Source of the DNA: Bacillus sp. FJAT-18017
GTDB lineage: Bacteria; Bacillota; Bacilli; Bacillales; Cytobacillaceae
NCBI RefSeq assembly: GCF_001278805.1
Contig: NZ_CP012602.1
Span: 3,321,501 to 3,385,500 of the forward strand
DNA: 64,000 bases
Direction of reading: 5' to 3'
How positions within the stretch are numbered: position 1 is the first letter of the stretch; each line of letters starts with the position of its first letter. Below are positions 41,181-52,049 of this stretch, in pieces. The position numbers and the translations under genes were made by a program. The notes beneath the pieces are model-generated. The model saw nothing but the letters and a program-made list of their open reading frames with translations, was not told the origin of the DNA and searched no databases.

Positions 41181-41946
41181 GGCCTTCCTCCCCTTCCTCC
41201 TTTTCATATGCCCTAAAAAACGAACCAACTTCCAGGTCAATGACTCCCTTAACTTTCGGATCAAGCTGACTGGCAATGGATGGATAATGAACCATTTTAT
41301 CAACAAATGTCCGCAGTGAGGCACTGACTTCAAATCCGTCATTCATAAACAGAGAAATATGGTATTCATCTGTCTTTTGAGGGGTATAGTGGATTTCAGA
41401 AATGGAGTTATAAACTTCTGCGGGAAGATTTTCAAGTGATTTACACATTACATCCAGGACCTTGCCTTCTTTAAATCCTGATAGCACAGGTGCATTCACT
41501 GTCAAAGGTGCTCCCTCTATATCTTTTAGTATCCGGCCGTTTTCCATAACAGGATAAAAATCTGATTCTTTGACGATATATGCAATCCTTTTATATTCCT
41601 GAATATTTATCATAATCGTATTAGGCAGCTGAAGTCCCACTTTTGCATCTTTTATTTCAGGAAGCTTTTTCAATTTATCTCGAACCTTCTGCTTGTCCAC
41701 TTTCCAGATATTCGTCTCGGCGGTAATTCCTGTGGCTTTTACAATTGTCTCTTCTGTATAGGCCGCATTGCCGCGGACTTCAATAGTTTTAACATGACTG
41801 AGGGGAGATTGAATATAGATAACGCACAATATAAGGATAAAAAACATGAACAGCAATAAAATAAGCCTTCTGTTTGCCTTTTTCCGCCTTTGCTCCTTAA
41901 GCTTCGGAATTCTGTCTTCCAAAGTAAGAACTTTCCCCTTTTGCAT
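41155..41946 (-). CDS. divIB: Cell division protein DivIB (FtsQ)
   Basis: A 263-residue bitopic division protein: basic cytosolic N-terminus, a transmembrane segment (LILLLFMFFILILCVIYI), POTRA domain (SHVKTIEVRGNAAYTEETI) and beta domain. With FtsL and DivIC it regulates septal synthesis by PBP2B-FtsW. ATG at 41946 follows GGAGGTGG; the in-frame ATG at 42015 gives an unlike N-terminus. Confidence 0.93.
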   Translation of the reverse strand: MQKGKVLTLEDRIPKLKEQRRKKANRRLILLLFMFFILILCVIYIQSPLSHVKTIEVRGNAAYTEETIVKATGITAETNIWKVDKQKVRDKLKKLPEIKDAKVGLQLPNTIMINIQEYKRIAYIVKESDFYPVMENGRILKDIEGAPLTVNAPVLSGFKEGKVLDVMCKSLENLPAEVYNSISEIHYTPQKTDEYHISLFMNDGFEVSASLRTFVDKMVHYPSIASQLDPKVKGVIDLEVGSFFRAYEKEEGEEGLEETEGEG

Positions 41947-42102
41947 GCATTCCACCTCCGACCAAGCTGGTGCCCATATCTTTTTTAATCGAAAACAACG
42001 GCACGATAGTTTCATGCCGTCGTTTCTGCAAACAGCTTTTTAACCAGATTTCAATGGAAATATTATAGCACACAAACTCCAGCCATTTAGATATATTTCC
42101 TG

Positions 42103-43011
42103 CTATTTTCTGCCGATTATTTCAACTTCTGTTTCCATCTTAATATCATATGATTCCAGAATGACATCCTTGACATGCTGAATCAGGGCAAGGACATCCT
42201 CTGCCGTTGCATTGCCATCATTCACAATGAAATTCCCATGCATTTCAGAAATTTTCGCTCCGCCTATCCGGTGCCCTTTTAATCCCGCAACCTCAATTAG
42301 TCTCCCAGCATAATTAGGGAGCGGATTCCGGAAGATACTTCCCGCGCACGGGTAATTCCATGGTTGAGTTTCTTTTCGGTAATCTTTATTCTTCTGAAGT
42401 TCTTTAACGATGGTCTCTTTTTCTCCCTGTTCGAGCTGAAAGACTGCTTCGACAACGATTCCCGGCTGTTTCTTTTGCAATACGGAGGAACGATAGGAAA
42501 ATTCAAGTTCCTCATTCGAAAGCCACTCCATGCTTCCATCCTCAAATAGGATATGGGCTTTCTTGAGGATTTTGCTGATATCCGACCCGTGAGCTCCCGC
42601 ATTCATATATACCGCACCCCCGACCGAACCCGGGATGCCGCCTGCAAACGCTAAACCTTTTAACCCTTTCCTGCTTATGGAAGTTGCCATTGAAACAAGC
42701 GATTGCCCGCCGCCCGCAGTTACCTCAGTGCCGTTAATTGCCAGCTTATCAAGACCAGGACCGAGTTTCACAACAATACCTTCTATTCCTTTATCGGAAA
42801 CAAGCAGGTTCGAACCTCTCCCTATCGCCCTCCAGGGGACATTGTGATTCCGGACAATTTCCATCGTCTTGAACAGGTTCTCCACGGAAGATGGCTCGAC
42901 AAACAAATCTGCAGGCCCGCCAATTTTTATTGTAGTGTGGCCTGCCAGTGGTTCCATATTCTTCACCTTGCCTACACCGGCAGATTCCAATTCTCTTTTC
43001 AGCTCATCCAT
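42103..43011 (-). CDS. murB: UDP-N-acetylenolpyruvoylglucosamine reductase
   Basis: A 302-residue FAD enzyme of the short type II class that reduces the enolpyruvyl group to give UDP-MurNAc. The FAD motif [35 protein letters not shown] (type II loop), GSIFRNP with the catalytic Ser, and the late Glu region are all present. Start ATG at 43011 has GGGAGG upstream. It follows murG by 91 bp. Confidence 0.97.
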   Translation of the reverse strand: MDELKRELESAGVGKVKNMEPLAGHTTIKIGGPADLFVEPSSVENLFKTMEIVRNHNVPWRAIGRGSNLLVSDKGIEGIVVKLGPGLDKLAINGTEVTAGGGQSLVSMATSISRKGLKGLAFAGGIPGSVGGAVYMNAGAHGSDISKILKKAHILFEDGSMEWLSNEELEFSYRSSVLQKKQPGIVVEAVFQLEQGEKETIVKELQKNKDYRKETQPWNYPCAGSIFRNPLPNYAGRLIEVAGLKGHRIGGAKISEMHGNFIVNDGNATAEDVLALIQHVKDVILESYDIKMETEVEIIGRK

Positions 43012-43102
43012 AAGATCCTCCCTATCTTTGCGTAATAGAGTTATTGCATACTATGCAATGTAATTCATTGGGTTACAGCCCATCTAATGCCTATATCCTA
43101 TC

Positions 43103-44200
43103 TTATTTTTGGGAAACAAGCTCCCTCATGACCTTGTAAAGCCTTTCGGCGGCATCCTGGACCCCAAGTTTACGTGCTTCCTTTGCCATGGCTGTTAATT
43201 TTTCTTTATTCAATGTGATGCTATCAATGGTGCTGACCAGCTTTTTGCCTGACAGTTCTTTTTCTGCCAGAAGTACTGCCGCCCCCTTATCACTAAGGGA
43301 GAGCGCATTTTTTTCCTGATGGTTATTGGTTACATACGGACTAGGGATCAGGATAGCCGGGATACCAAGCGAAGTCAGCTCTGCCAGGGTGGTTGCACCT
43401 GCGCGTGACACGACCAAATCAATGCCTGCTAATACATCGGGCATGTTATGGATAAATGGTTTAATAATTACGTTGTCAGGGCTGCCAAGCAGCTCTGCTT
43501 CCTTCCTAACATCCTCATAGTGGACATCGCCTGTGACATACAGAACCTGATATGGTTTTGAAGCAAATTCTCCAAGGGATTGTACAACCGCCTCATTGAT
43601 AGGACGAGCGCCCCTGCTGCCTCCGAAAATAAGAACTGCAGGCATTCCGAGCTTGAGACCAGTCGAAAGGCGCCCTTTTATTCCGTCGCGCCCTAAAACC
43701 TCCGATGCTCTTGGGTTTCCAGTGAACACAACCTTCTCTTTAGGAAAAAAGCTGGCAGCTTCCTCAAAGCAGATTGCTATTTTGTTCACATACCGGCTTA
43801 GGAATTTATTTGTAAGCCCTGGTATACTGTTTTGTTCGTGGATCACTGTAGGTATCTTTAGTTTGGATGCTGCATAAACGACCGGCCCACACACGTAGCC
43901 GCCAGTACCAATCACGATATCCGGTTTGAATTCTTTAAGGATTGTTTTACTTTTTTGGACACCCGTTAGGAATCTCAATACTGTTTTAATATTTTCAAAG
44001 GATAGCTTTCTTTTAAAGCCTGTTATATGTATAGATGCAAATGGAATGTTCTCCCTGGGAACGAGTGTGCTTTCAAGTCCTTTTTCTGTGCCGATATAAA
44101 GGAATTCTGCATCAGGATCCTTTTTTTGAATTTCTCGAACTAGTGCAAGTGCCGGATAAATATGTCCACCGGTACCACCGCCGCTAATGGCGATTTTCAT
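43103..44200 (-). CDS. murG: UDP-GlcNAc:lipid I N-acetylglucosaminyltransferase MurG
   Basis: A 365-residue GT-B glycosyltransferase that converts lipid I to lipid II at the inner membrane face. Signature loops [14 protein letters not shown] at the start, [24 protein letters not shown] and [10 protein letters not shown] are present. It is separated from spoVE by an unusual 528-bp gap holding repeat array C, so it likely has its own promoter. Confidence 0.97.
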   Translation of the reverse strand: MKIAISGGGTGGHIYPALALVREIQKKDPDAEFLYIGTEKGLESTLVPRENIPFASIHITGFKRKLSFENIKTVLRFLTGVQKSKTILKEFKPDIVIGTGGYVCGPVVYAASKLKIPTVIHEQNSIPGLTNKFLSRYVNKIAICFEEAASFFPKEKVVFTGNPRASEVLGRDGIKGRLSTGLKLGMPAVLIFGGSRGARPINEAVVQSLGEFASKPYQVLYVTGDVHYEDVRKEAELLGSPDNVIIKPFIHNMPDVLAGIDLVVSRAGATTLAELTSLGIPAILIPSPYVTNNHQEKNALSLSDKGAAVLLAEKELSGKKLVSTIDSITLNKEKLTAMAKEARKLGVQDAAERLYKVMRELVSQK

Positions 44201-44430
44201 GTTTCCACCTCTTTTTTATATCTTTCAATGCAATGCCAGCAGGGCCAATAAAAAGCACCCACTCTATTTACCCCCATTCTACTATACTTTAAACCAGGAA
44301 ACATCGAAAAACACTAACGTTTCTATGGAATCACTGTAGTTTTTTTCCTAATGCCTTACCGACCTTAATTCCTGCGGTAGCAATGGTAGTGGATAAGTAG
44401 GGTACTTAAAGTTTCAGTTCGGCTTTTTCA

Positions 44431-44600
44431 TTGGTGACATTTTGAGATAATCTCCAAAGCAAAATATCATCAATAGGACTCCTTGGCAACATTTTGAACC
44501 AATTTCAAAAGCAAAATGTAACCAATAAGTATTCTTGATGACGTTTTGACTTATTTTCCACACCAAAATGTAACTTATAAACCTTCCTTGATAACACCTT
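44431..44600. repeat. Tandem palindromic repeat array C: three 43-bp units, 52-bp period
   Basis: Units begin at 44431, 44483 and 44535, exactly 52 bp apart and 43 bp long; a decayed fourth may start near 44587. Units open with TTGGTGACATTTTGA-like sequence and close with AAAATGTAACCAA-like sequence. The inner arm (TGACATTTTGA) equals that of array B, but the outer four bases change from TGAA/TTCA to TTGG/CCAA, keeping the pairing. The array occupies the gap between spoVE and murG. Confidence 0.85.
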
Positions 44601-44693
44601 AACCCTTTCTTGCCTCAATACAAAAGTACGACAGGACGGTGTTGATAATATTAATGCCTCCAATATAACCTTTATTTTCATGGAACCATTCTA

Positions 44694-44730
44694 TAAAAAA
44701 AAGACCCTATAAAGGATCTCAGTCTTTATT
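44694..44730 (-). terminator. Probable terminator of spoVE
   Basis: On the minus strand AAAGAC...GATCC pairs imperfectly with GG...GTCTTT, followed by a run of eight T (44695-44702). It lies directly after the spoVE stop. The stem has a bulge, so it may be partial. Confidence 0.6.
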
Positions 44731-45835
44731 AGATTTTCACATGCCGGCTTATATTCAAAAGCACACCAATTGCCATTAGCATCAAGGTTAGCGAAGACCC
44801 CCCATAGCTTAAAAACGGCAGGGTGATCCCAGTGACAGGCATAAGTCCGGTTACAACACCAATATTGATCATCACCTGGATAGCAACCATTGCAATGATT
44901 CCTACTGCCAGGAAACTACCGTACAAATCCGGGGCACCAAGTGCGATTCTGATTCCCCTCCACAGAAGGAGGGCAAATAGAATCAAAATGAATGAGCCTC
45001 CGATAAATCCTAATTCTTCTGCCAAAATAGCAAAAATGAAGTCCGTTTGCGGCTCTGGTAAATAGAAGAACTTCTGCCGGCTTTCCCCTAGCCCCAGGCC
45101 GAACAATCCACCCGGGCCAATTGCGTATAATGATTGAATCATTTGGAAACCCGCACCAAGCGGATCTGACCACGGGTCTAAAAACGAAGTAATCCTTTTT
45201 ATCCGATAGGGAGCCGAAATAACGAGAGCCGCAAATCCAGCAATCCCTAACAGCCCCAAGCCGGCAAAATGGAGGATCCGCCCTCCGGCGACAAAAATCA
45301 TCACGATACAGGTTCCAACCATAACAGTTCCCGTTCCAAGGTCCGGCTGAAGCATAATCATTGCAAAAGCGAGAAAAACCAGGCCGAGTGAAGGAACGAG
45401 CCCCTTCCTGAACGATGTAATCATTTTTTGTTTTTCAGATAAATATTTTGCCAAAAAGGCTATCATCGCAAGTTTCATAAACTCGGAGGGCTGTATTGAA
45501 AAAGCTCCTACCCCAATCCAGCTTCGGGACCCGTTCCGTTCAACACCAATGCCGGGAATCAAAACAAGGACTAGCAGGACGAAACAAATGATAACAGCCA
45601 CTTTTGCCCAGGTACGCCATGTCTGATAATTTACATTCATAATAAAAAACATCGCAGCAATCCCAACTCCCGCAAAAAGCAATTGCCTCTTTGCAAAGAA
45701 GAAAGAATCACCGAAATTGAATTCCGCCTGAATTGCACTGGCACTGTATACCATCATAAGGCCTATGGCCAGCAACGTGAACGTGATGATCATAAGGATT
45801 ATATCAGGAGTATTCTTTTTTACTGGCACCGCCAT
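44729..45835 (-). CDS. spoVE: Sporulation SEDS glycosyltransferase SpoVE
   Basis: A 368-residue, ten-segment SEDS protein. RNGSRSWIGVGAFSIQPSEFMKLA and the DLGTGTVMVG, RIKRI and TLPFLSYGGSS segments are nearly identical to B. subtilis SpoVE. SEDS proteins polymerise lipid II glycans with a class B PBP, here SpoVD, for spore cortex synthesis. Position between murD and murG identifies SpoVE rather than vegetative FtsW. ATG at 45835 has an SD only three bases away; GTG at 45829 is a better-spaced alternative. Confidence 0.95.
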   Translation of the reverse strand: MAVPVKKNTPDIILMIITFTLLAIGLMMVYSASAIQAEFNFGDSFFFAKRQLLFAGVGIAAMFFIMNVNYQTWRTWAKVAVIICFVLLVLVLIPGIGVERNGSRSWIGVGAFSIQPSEFMKLAMIAFLAKYLSEKQKMITSFRKGLVPSLGLVFLAFAMIMLQPDLGTGTVMVGTCIVMIFVAGGRILHFAGLGLLGIAGFAALVISAPYRIKRITSFLDPWSDPLGAGFQMIQSLYAIGPGGLFGLGLGESRQKFFYLPEPQTDFIFAILAEELGFIGGSFILILFALLLWRGIRIALGAPDLYGSFLAVGIIAMVAIQVMINIGVVTGLMPVTGITLPFLSYGGSSLTLMLMAIGVLLNISRHVKI

Positions 45836-45855
45836 ACACCTCTGCCCGCTAATTT

Positions 45856-45913
45856 AGGGCTTTCCGGCAGGGCCGGGCATTAACTTTGCCGGCCCACAGA
45901 AGAGACAAGCCCT
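45856..45913 (-). other. Strong nested hairpin between murD and spoVE
   Basis: GGGCCGG (45870-45876) pairs with CCGGCCC (45889-45895), and an outer pair AGGGCTT (45856-45862) matches AAGCCCT (45907-45913). It starts three bases past the murD stop. There is no U-run after it on the minus strand, so it is more likely an mRNA stability or processing element than a terminator. Confidence 0.6.
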
Positions 45914-45915
45914 TA

Positions 45916-47265
45916 CTAAAGCTTATGCACGGCCTCGATAAACATGTCGCCACGAACTTCAAAAGTTTTATATTGATCCCAGCTTGCACAAGCAGGTGAA
46001 AGCAAAATCACATCACCTGGATCTGAATGCTGGAATGCGACCGGAACTGCACCCTCAACATTATCGGCACGGATAACAGTTTTTATTCCAGCGGCACTCG
46101 CTGCCTTTTCGAGTTTTTCGGCAGTTTGGCCAAATGTGACGAGGGTCCTGACATTTTTCAAAGCAGGAATCAATTCATCGAATTTATTTCCCCGGTCAAG
46201 CCCTCCAGCCAGCAAAACGACAGAGCCTTCAAACGCCTCAAGCGCTTTTGTTGTTGCGAGGATATTCGTTGCCTTTGAATCATTAAAGAATTTTCTTCCA
46301 TCCTTTTCGGTGACAAACTGGAGACGATGGCGGACACCTGTAAAGGTTGTCAGCACCTTCCGAACCGCCTCATTGCTTGTACCAGAAAGCTTCGCTGCGG
46401 CAATTGCAGAGAGAATGTTCTCAAGGTTATGTGCTCCTGGTAAGACGACTTCTTCACGAAGAATGATTTTCTCTCCCTCAAAGCAAAGCCAGCCATCACT
46501 TAGATAAGCTCCTTCACCAAGGTCCGTTGTAGCCGAAAATGGAACTAGCCTTGCCCTGGAAAGTCTGGCAATTGCTGCTACATCTTCCTGATCCGCATTA
46601 TAAATAAAATAATCCGCCTCATTCTGATTTCTGGTGATGTTCGCTTTTGCTGAAATATACTCTGTTCTTGTACCGTGATAATCAAGGTGGGCATCATATA
46701 AATTAGTCAAAACAGCAATTTTCGGCTTGAACTCATTAATACCCATCAACTGAAAGGAAGATAGTTCAATAACAATCGTATTGCTCTTATCCGCCTCTTG
46801 GGCGACACCAGAAGCAACTGTTCCGATATTCCCGGCGATTAGCGGATGTCGATCGCCTTCGTTCAGCATGTCAAAAATCAATGTGGTTGTCGTTGTCTTT
46901 CCGTTTGTTCCGGTAATTCCTATAAATGGAGCTTCTGAAATTTGATAGGCTAGTTCTACTTCGGTAATAACCGGTATCCCCATTTCAACAGCCTTTTTAA
47001 CAAGAGGATTTGAATAAGGGATTCCAGGGTTTTTAACAACAAGTTCAAATCCTTCATCCATCAATTCTGCAGGGTGGCTTCCGCAAATTACCTTGATTCC
47101 CTGCTCAAGCAGGCCTCTGGCTTCACTATTTTCAGAGAGTGGCTTAAAGTCATTGACCGTCACAAAAGCACCGAGCCGATGCAGCAAGTCTGCTGCACTG
47201 ACTCCGCTTTTGGCCAGCCCTAGCACCAGTATTTTTTTATGTTTATAGATATCTATCTTCTTCAC
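45916..47265 (-). CDS. murD: UDP-N-acetylmuramoylalanine--D-glutamate ligase
   Basis: A 449-residue Mur ligase adding D-Glu. ATP loop [15 protein letters not shown]-terminal [15 protein letters not shown] and C-terminal [13 protein letters not shown] are typical. I chose GTG at 47265, with GAGGTG upstream; its first base is the last base of the mraY stop. The in-frame ATG at 47343 lies inside mraY. Order mraY-murD-spoVE is as in B. subtilis. Confidence 0.97.
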   Translation of the reverse strand: MKKIDIYKHKKILVLGLAKSGVSAADLLHRLGAFVTVNDFKPLSENSEARGLLEQGIKVICGSHPAELMDEGFELVVKNPGIPYSNPLVKKAVEMGIPVITEVELAYQISEAPFIGITGTNGKTTTTTLIFDMLNEGDRHPLIAGNIGTVASGVAQEADKSNTIVIELSSFQLMGINEFKPKIAVLTNLYDAHLDYHGTRTEYISAKANITRNQNEADYFIYNADQEDVAAIARLSRARLVPFSATTDLGEGAYLSDGWLCFEGEKIILREEVVLPGAHNLENILSAIAAAKLSGTSNEAVRKVLTTFTGVRHRLQFVTEKDGRKFFNDSKATNILATTKALEAFEGSVVLLAGGLDRGNKFDELIPALKNVRTLVTFGQTAEKLEKAASAAGIKTVIRADNVEGAVPVAFQHSDPGDVILLSPACASWDQYKTFEVRGDMFIEAVHKL

Positions 47266-48239
47266 TATAACCACACCTCGATATAGATTCCAAGTATTGC
47301 AAGGAGTAACCCTACAGACCAAAATGTTACCACAACACGCCATTCAGACCAGCCCGACAATTCATAATGATGATGCAGCGGGCTCATCTTGAAAATACGT
47401 TTCCCTGTTGTTTTGAATGAAATTACCTGGAGGATAACAGAAAGTGTCTCAATGACAAATACTCCACCAATAATCAGGAGTAACAGTTCAAGCCCGGTAA
47501 GGATGGATACAGCGGCTATTGCCCCGCCAAGCGCGAGCGAACCCGTATCACCCATAAATACTTTTGCCGGGTGGGCATTGAAGACAAGGAATCCAAGGAC
47601 CGCTCCAACGACAGCAACGGAGAAGATTGCCAGCTCAAACTGCGATTGATTCCAGGCGAGAACAGCAAAAGCACCAAATGCTATTGCGGCCGTTCCGGAA
47701 ACAAGACCATCAAGTCCATCAGTCAGATTAACCGCATTGGAGAAACCTACCATCCAGAAAATGACGAACACCAGATAGAACCAGCCTAGATGAAGAGAGT
47801 AGTCAGTAAACGGTATATTCAATTCGGACGGAAAACCATTTTGTCGATACATTAGATAAAAAATCACCGAAATAATGATTTGTCCCACTAACTTTTGTTT
47901 TGATGTCAAGCCGAGATTCCTCTTCATGGCTACCTTGATAAAGTCATCAAGGAATCCGAGGAGGCCAAAGCCTAATGTAACGATGATAAGCATATAAGTT
48001 CGCGCGGTCGGTTCCGCGAATTTAGAAATCATAACCAGGGAAGTCACAACTACCGATAAAAGGATCATGATTCCGCCCATTGTTGGTGTACCTGATTTTT
48101 TCTGGTGGGATTTTGGCCCTTCCTCCCTAATGCTTTGACCGAACTTAAGGCGCCTAAGGAACGGGATGAAGATAGGAGAAAGTAACACTGTTACCAAAAA
48201 ACCCATCAGGATAGTAAAAAAGATAACCTGCTCAAGCAT
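47265..48239 (-). CDS. mraY: Phospho-N-acetylmuramoyl-pentapeptide transferase
   Basis: A 324-residue polytopic enzyme that attaches phospho-MurNAc-pentapeptide to undecaprenyl phosphate to form lipid I. Conserved metal-site motifs [18 protein letters not shown] and the MSPLHHHYE loop are present. ATG at 48239 follows AAGGAGGG; the in-frame ATG at 48281 adds 14 residues of no similarity. Confidence 0.97.
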   Translation of the reverse strand: MLEQVIFFTILMGFLVTVLLSPIFIPFLRRLKFGQSIREEGPKSHQKKSGTPTMGGIMILLSVVVTSLVMISKFAEPTARTYMLIIVTLGFGLLGFLDDFIKVAMKRNLGLTSKQKLVGQIIISVIFYLMYRQNGFPSELNIPFTDYSLHLGWFYLVFVIFWMVGFSNAVNLTDGLDGLVSGTAAIAFGAFAVLAWNQSQFELAIFSVAVVGAVLGFLVFNAHPAKVFMGDTGSLALGGAIAAVSILTGLELLLLIIGGVFVIETLSVILQVISFKTTGKRIFKMSPLHHHYELSGWSEWRVVVTFWSVGLLLAILGIYIEVWL

Positions 48240-48399
48240 TGCAAGCCCTCCTTCCGGGACGAACGGACGGGCAAATGCCACCCGCTACAGGTATATCATA
48301 TGTTCCATCCCACAATGCGAGAAGGATTTTTTCTGAAAAAACATCTAGTAAACAATTCATATCTCTGTCTATACTCCAATTTCAATAAATTATTTTAAA

Positions 48400-49860
48400 C
48401 TACTTACTGTTAGCCACGGCTTCACGGGCAATGATTCTGTCATCAAAATCATATTTTACACCCTTGATTTCCTGGTACGTTTCGTGGCCTTTCCCTGCAA
48501 TAAGGATGATATCTCCTGCCCGGGCTTGGTTTACTGCATATTCAATTGCCTCTTTACGGTCAGGAATTACTTTGTAATCCCGGCCATTAACCCCTTGTTC
48601 CATATCGCCGAGGATGTCAATCGGATCCTCAGTCCGGGGATTATCAGACGTCAGGATAGGGTCCGTAGCGTTATCACAGGCGATTTTGGCCATTAGCGGG
48701 CGCTTCCCTCTATCACGGTCGCCACCACAGCCTACCAAAACAAAAACCCTCTGTTCCGCAAACTCTTTCACTGTTTTTAAGACATTTTCCAGGCTATCCG
48801 GTGTATGGGCATAATCAACGATAATCGTAAAATCCTGACCCGCGTCAACAAGCTCAAATCGCCCCGCAACACCTTTGATACTCTCAATTGACTTAATTGC
48901 TTCATCCATGCTGATTCCGGAACAAATCGTTGCACCAATTGCAGCAAGTGAATTATACACATTAAATTTACCAATCTGTTTCATGGATACCGAATAAGTC
49001 TGTCCGGCAGCATTCAGGATGAATGAAGTCCCCTTTGGAGAAAGCATAATATCCTTAGCCCGGAGGTCTGCCTGATTATCAATCCCATATGTAACGACAT
49101 GCGCTGCAGTTGCACGCTTGAAATCAACTGATGCCGGGTCATCAGCATTCAGGATAGCAAATTTGGGGTTCTCTGAATAAGCATTTCCAAGCTGGGAAAA
49201 CAGAAGGCTTTTCGCATGCTTATAGCTTTCCATAGACTTGTGATAGTCAAGGTGATCCTGGGTCAAATTTGTAAAAACAGCTACATTGAAATCGGCTCCA
49301 TGGACCCTGCCTAAATCGAGAGCATGGGATGATACTTCCATCACGGCATGCTGAATTCCCGCTTCCGCCATACTGCGGAACGTTTTTTGAAGAGCCAGGC
49401 TTTCAGGTGTTGTATTTTTTGCCTCAAAGACTTTTGTGCCTATCCTGGTATACATTGTCCCAATAAGACCGGTTTTTTTATCTGCATCCGCAAATATTTT
49501 TTCTATTAAATGGCTTGTTGTTGTTTTGCCGTTCGTCCCAGTAATCCCCGTAAGATGGAAGCTTTGGCTTGGATGCCCGTAAAATGCATCGGCAAGTACA
49601 GCCATCGCCCTCATTGAATCTGGAACAATAATTAAAGGAACATCCACATCCAGGTCTCTCTCAGCGATGATGGCTGCCGCACCTTTATCAACAGCTGATT
49701 TAGCATAGTCATGCCCATCAACAGTATACCCTTTAATACAGATAAACAGGCTCCCCTCAAGGACCTTTCTATTATCATTTTCAATGGACGTAATGTCCGG
49801 ATTCTCCCCTGCGTATGGACGGAGCAGGTGGAGATGTCCAAGAAGTTCTTGCAATTTCAT
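48400..49860 (-). CDS. murE: UDP-MurNAc-tripeptide synthetase (meso-diaminopimelate adding)
   Basis: A 486-residue Mur ligase. ATP loop [14 protein letters not shown] and the DNPR motif at residues 406-409 (SDNPRTEDP) identify it as adding meso-diaminopimelate rather than lysine. It is separated from mraY by 160 bp and follows spoVD, as in B. subtilis. Start has AGAGGATT upstream. Confidence 0.97.
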   Translation of the reverse strand: MKLQELLGHLHLLRPYAGENPDITSIENDNRKVLEGSLFICIKGYTVDGHDYAKSAVDKGAAAIIAERDLDVDVPLIIVPDSMRAMAVLADAFYGHPSQSFHLTGITGTNGKTTTSHLIEKIFADADKKTGLIGTMYTRIGTKVFEAKNTTPESLALQKTFRSMAEAGIQHAVMEVSSHALDLGRVHGADFNVAVFTNLTQDHLDYHKSMESYKHAKSLLFSQLGNAYSENPKFAILNADDPASVDFKRATAAHVVTYGIDNQADLRAKDIMLSPKGTSFILNAAGQTYSVSMKQIGKFNVYNSLAAIGATICSGISMDEAIKSIESIKGVAGRFELVDAGQDFTIIVDYAHTPDSLENVLKTVKEFAEQRVFVLVGCGGDRDRGKRPLMAKIACDNATDPILTSDNPRTEDPIDILGDMEQGVNGRDYKVIPDRKEAIEYAVNQARAGDIILIAGKGHETYQEIKGVKYDFDDRIIAREAVANSK

Positions 49861-49969
49861 ACTTTCAATCCTCTCCCAGCTAGCAATCGATTCTTATTTT
49901 ACATTATTCATCTCTATTTAGCCATTAATCACGAGAATTAATCATTGAATTTCCGCCATAAATACCAAG

Positions 49970-49994
49970 AAGGCGGAGGAACCCTCCGCCAGCC
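49970..49994 (-). terminator. Hairpin after spoVD, possible weak terminator
   Basis: GGCGGAGG (49972-49979) and CCTCCGCC (49983-49990) form a perfect GC stem with a 3-base loop just beyond the spoVD stop. The following minus-strand sequence is TTCTTGG, a poor U-run, so readthrough into murE is likely. Confidence 0.55.
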
Positions 49995-49996
49995 TT

Positions 49997-51919
49997 TTAT
50001 TCTTCTTTTTGACCAAAATAAAGAATGATGGTTGAGCCTTCTTTTACTCTAACGCCCGCTTGCGGCAATTGTTTTACAACCACATCGCCCTCTCCCTTGG
50101 ATTCTATTTTCAAATTTACCATTTGTTCGGAGATTTCTTTTTTCGTCAACCCTTCAAGTTCTGGCATTTCAAGCATCGGCACATCGGACCAGGTCATTTT
50201 CTTTTCGATTTGGTCCTTACTTGGAGGGACGCCTATTGCGCGCAGGGAATCCTTCATGATATTTCCAACAATTGGCGCGGAAACGACTCCCCCAAATTGA
50301 ACAGTTCCTTTTGGATTATCAACCGCAACATAGACGACAAGCTGTGGATTATCAGCAGGTGCAAAGCCGATAAAGGAGACAATATGGTTGTTTTCCAGGT
50401 AGCGGCCGCCCTGTGCCTTTTGGGCAGTACCTGTCTTCCCGCCAACACGGTAGGAATCGACAAACGCCTTCCCACCTGTCCCCTGGGCGACAACACTTTC
50501 AAGAGCATGTCTGATTTGTTTCGACGTCTCTTCGGATATGACCCTATGCTTCAGCTTCGGGGAATTTTTCATAACAACTTCTTTTGTTAAAGGATCGATA
50601 AGCTCCTTTGCAATATATGGTGTATACAAATATCCACCATTGACAGCAGCGGAAACAGCCGCAACTTGCTGAATGGGTGTTACAGAAACACCCTGACCGA
50701 ACGCCGTTGTCGCAAGTTCAACAGGCCCAACGCGATTGATGTTAAAAAGAATCCCTGTTCCTTCGCCCTGAAGGTCAATGCCTGTTTTTTGGCCGAACCC
50801 AAAGCCTTTAACATAACCAAACAGTTTTTCCTTGCCAAGCCGCTCCCCAAGCTCAACGAAACCCGGGTTGCAGGAATTCTGGACAACTTCGAGGAATGAT
50901 TGGCTGCCATGGCCTCCGCGCTTCCAGCATTTCAATCTAGCGCCTCCAACTTCAACAGACCCGGAATCATGGAAATGGTCGTTTTTCAAATCAACCTTCC
51001 CTTCTTCAAGCGCAGCAGCAAGGGTAATAATTTTGAAGGTCGATCCAGGCTCGTATGTGCTCCAGACAGGAAGATTCCGATTATATACTTCCTGTGGAAC
51101 ATTACGGAAATTCGCTGGATCAAAATTGGGCCGGCTCGACATGGCAAGGATTTCTCCATTATTCGGATTCATAGCAATCGCAATGATTCCATCCGGATTG
51201 TATGCCTTTTGAGCGATATCAAGCTCTCTTTCTACAATGGTCTGTATCTTTGTATCAATAGTAAGCCTCAAGTCCAGCCCATCAAGCGGGGGCTGGTAAT
51301 CATCGGCCATATCGTTCATCCTTCTGCCTTTTGCATCGGCATAGAATTGCACGGACCCTTTTTCTCCGCTTAATTCTTTGTCGTAAAACAGCTCCAGTCC
51401 CATTAACCCCTGGTTGTCAATACCAGCAAATCCCAGCACATGCGAAAGATAGCTTCCATAAGGATAGTGCCTCTTTGAGTCTTCACCGATATAAATGCCT
51501 TTTAAACCAAGCGACCTGATTTCCTTTGCTTTCTCGTGGGAAATCTTCCTCCCCGCCGGCAGCCTAATGATGGATTCTTTTTTAGTCAGGCTTTGTAGCG
51601 TTGCCTCTTTTGACGAATTCAAGATAGAGGCAAGCTTTTCTGCTGTTGCTTCAGGATCCACAATTTGTCTTGGGACAATCCAGACTGTTGGCGCGCTGAT
51701 ATTAGTTGCCAACGGTACACCATTCCGGTCGACTATTTCACCACGTTCAGGAGCAAATGGGATATCCCTGCTCCAGGAGCCTTTTGCTCTATCAGTCAGC
51801 ATATCTCCTAAATAGAACTGTACGTACCCAAGCCTGACATCAATAATCAGGAATACCAAGATTCCGATAAACAAAGCTGCCATTAAGCGCCTGCGTACTG
51901 TCACATTTGAAACCCGCAT
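49997..51919 (-). CDS. spoVD: Sporulation-specific penicillin-binding protein SpoVD
   Basis: A 640-residue class B PBP: N-terminal membrane segment, PBP dimerisation domain, transpeptidase domain with Ser293 in STFK, SCN in VQNSCNPGFV and KTG in GGKTGTAQ, and one C-terminal PASTA domain. One PASTA domain and the position after pbpB match SpoVD, which crosslinks spore cortex with SpoVE. ATG at 51919 follows AGGGGAG; an in-frame ATG at 51979 is unsupported. Confidence 0.95.
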   Translation of the reverse strand: MRVSNVTVRRRLMAALFIGILVFLIIDVRLGYVQFYLGDMLTDRAKGSWSRDIPFAPERGEIVDRNGVPLATNISAPTVWIVPRQIVDPEATAEKLASILNSSKEATLQSLTKKESIIRLPAGRKISHEKAKEIRSLGLKGIYIGEDSKRHYPYGSYLSHVLGFAGIDNQGLMGLELFYDKELSGEKGSVQFYADAKGRRMNDMADDYQPPLDGLDLRLTIDTKIQTIVERELDIAQKAYNPDGIIAIAMNPNNGEILAMSSRPNFDPANFRNVPQEVYNRNLPVWSTYEPGSTFKIITLAAALEEGKVDLKNDHFHDSGSVEVGGARLKCWKRGGHGSQSFLEVVQNSCNPGFVELGERLGKEKLFGYVKGFGFGQKTGIDLQGEGTGILFNINRVGPVELATTAFGQGVSVTPIQQVAAVSAAVNGGYLYTPYIAKELIDPLTKEVVMKNSPKLKHRVISEETSKQIRHALESVVAQGTGGKAFVDSYRVGGKTGTAQKAQGGRYLENNHIVSFIGFAPADNPQLVVYVAVDNPKGTVQFGGVVSAPIVGNIMKDSLRAIGVPPSKDQIEKKMTWSDVPMLEMPELEGLTKKEISEQMVNLKIESKGEGDVVVKQLPQAGVRVKEGSTIILYFGQKEE

Positions 51920-52019
51920 TAAGAATGCTCCCCTTTCATCGATCCTCCTATGCCGATACTTGGACAAAAAGAAGGACATGCTTGTTCGTTCATTCTTATG
52001 CGGGTCTTGGAAAAAATAG

Positions 52020-52046
52020 AATGCCGGCGGAGAACCCCGCCGGCAA
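52020..52046 (-). terminator. GC-rich hairpin between pbpB and spoVD
   Basis: GCCGGCGG (52023-52030) pairs with its complement (about 52037-52044) and is followed on the minus strand by ATTCTATTTTTT. It sits right after the pbpB stop and may attenuate vegetative transcription before the spore gene spoVD. Confidence 0.65.
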
Positions 52047-52049
52047 AAT

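Noticed and set aside
44729..45835. Calling the SEDS gene vegetative ftsW
   Set aside because: Sequence and position between murD and murG match SpoVE; FtsW is encoded elsewhere in Bacillus.
52023..52044. Firm terminator ending all dcw transcription before spoVD
   Set aside because: The stem is strong, but the U-run is delayed, and murE, mraY and murD downstream need vegetative transcription, so complete stop is unlikely.
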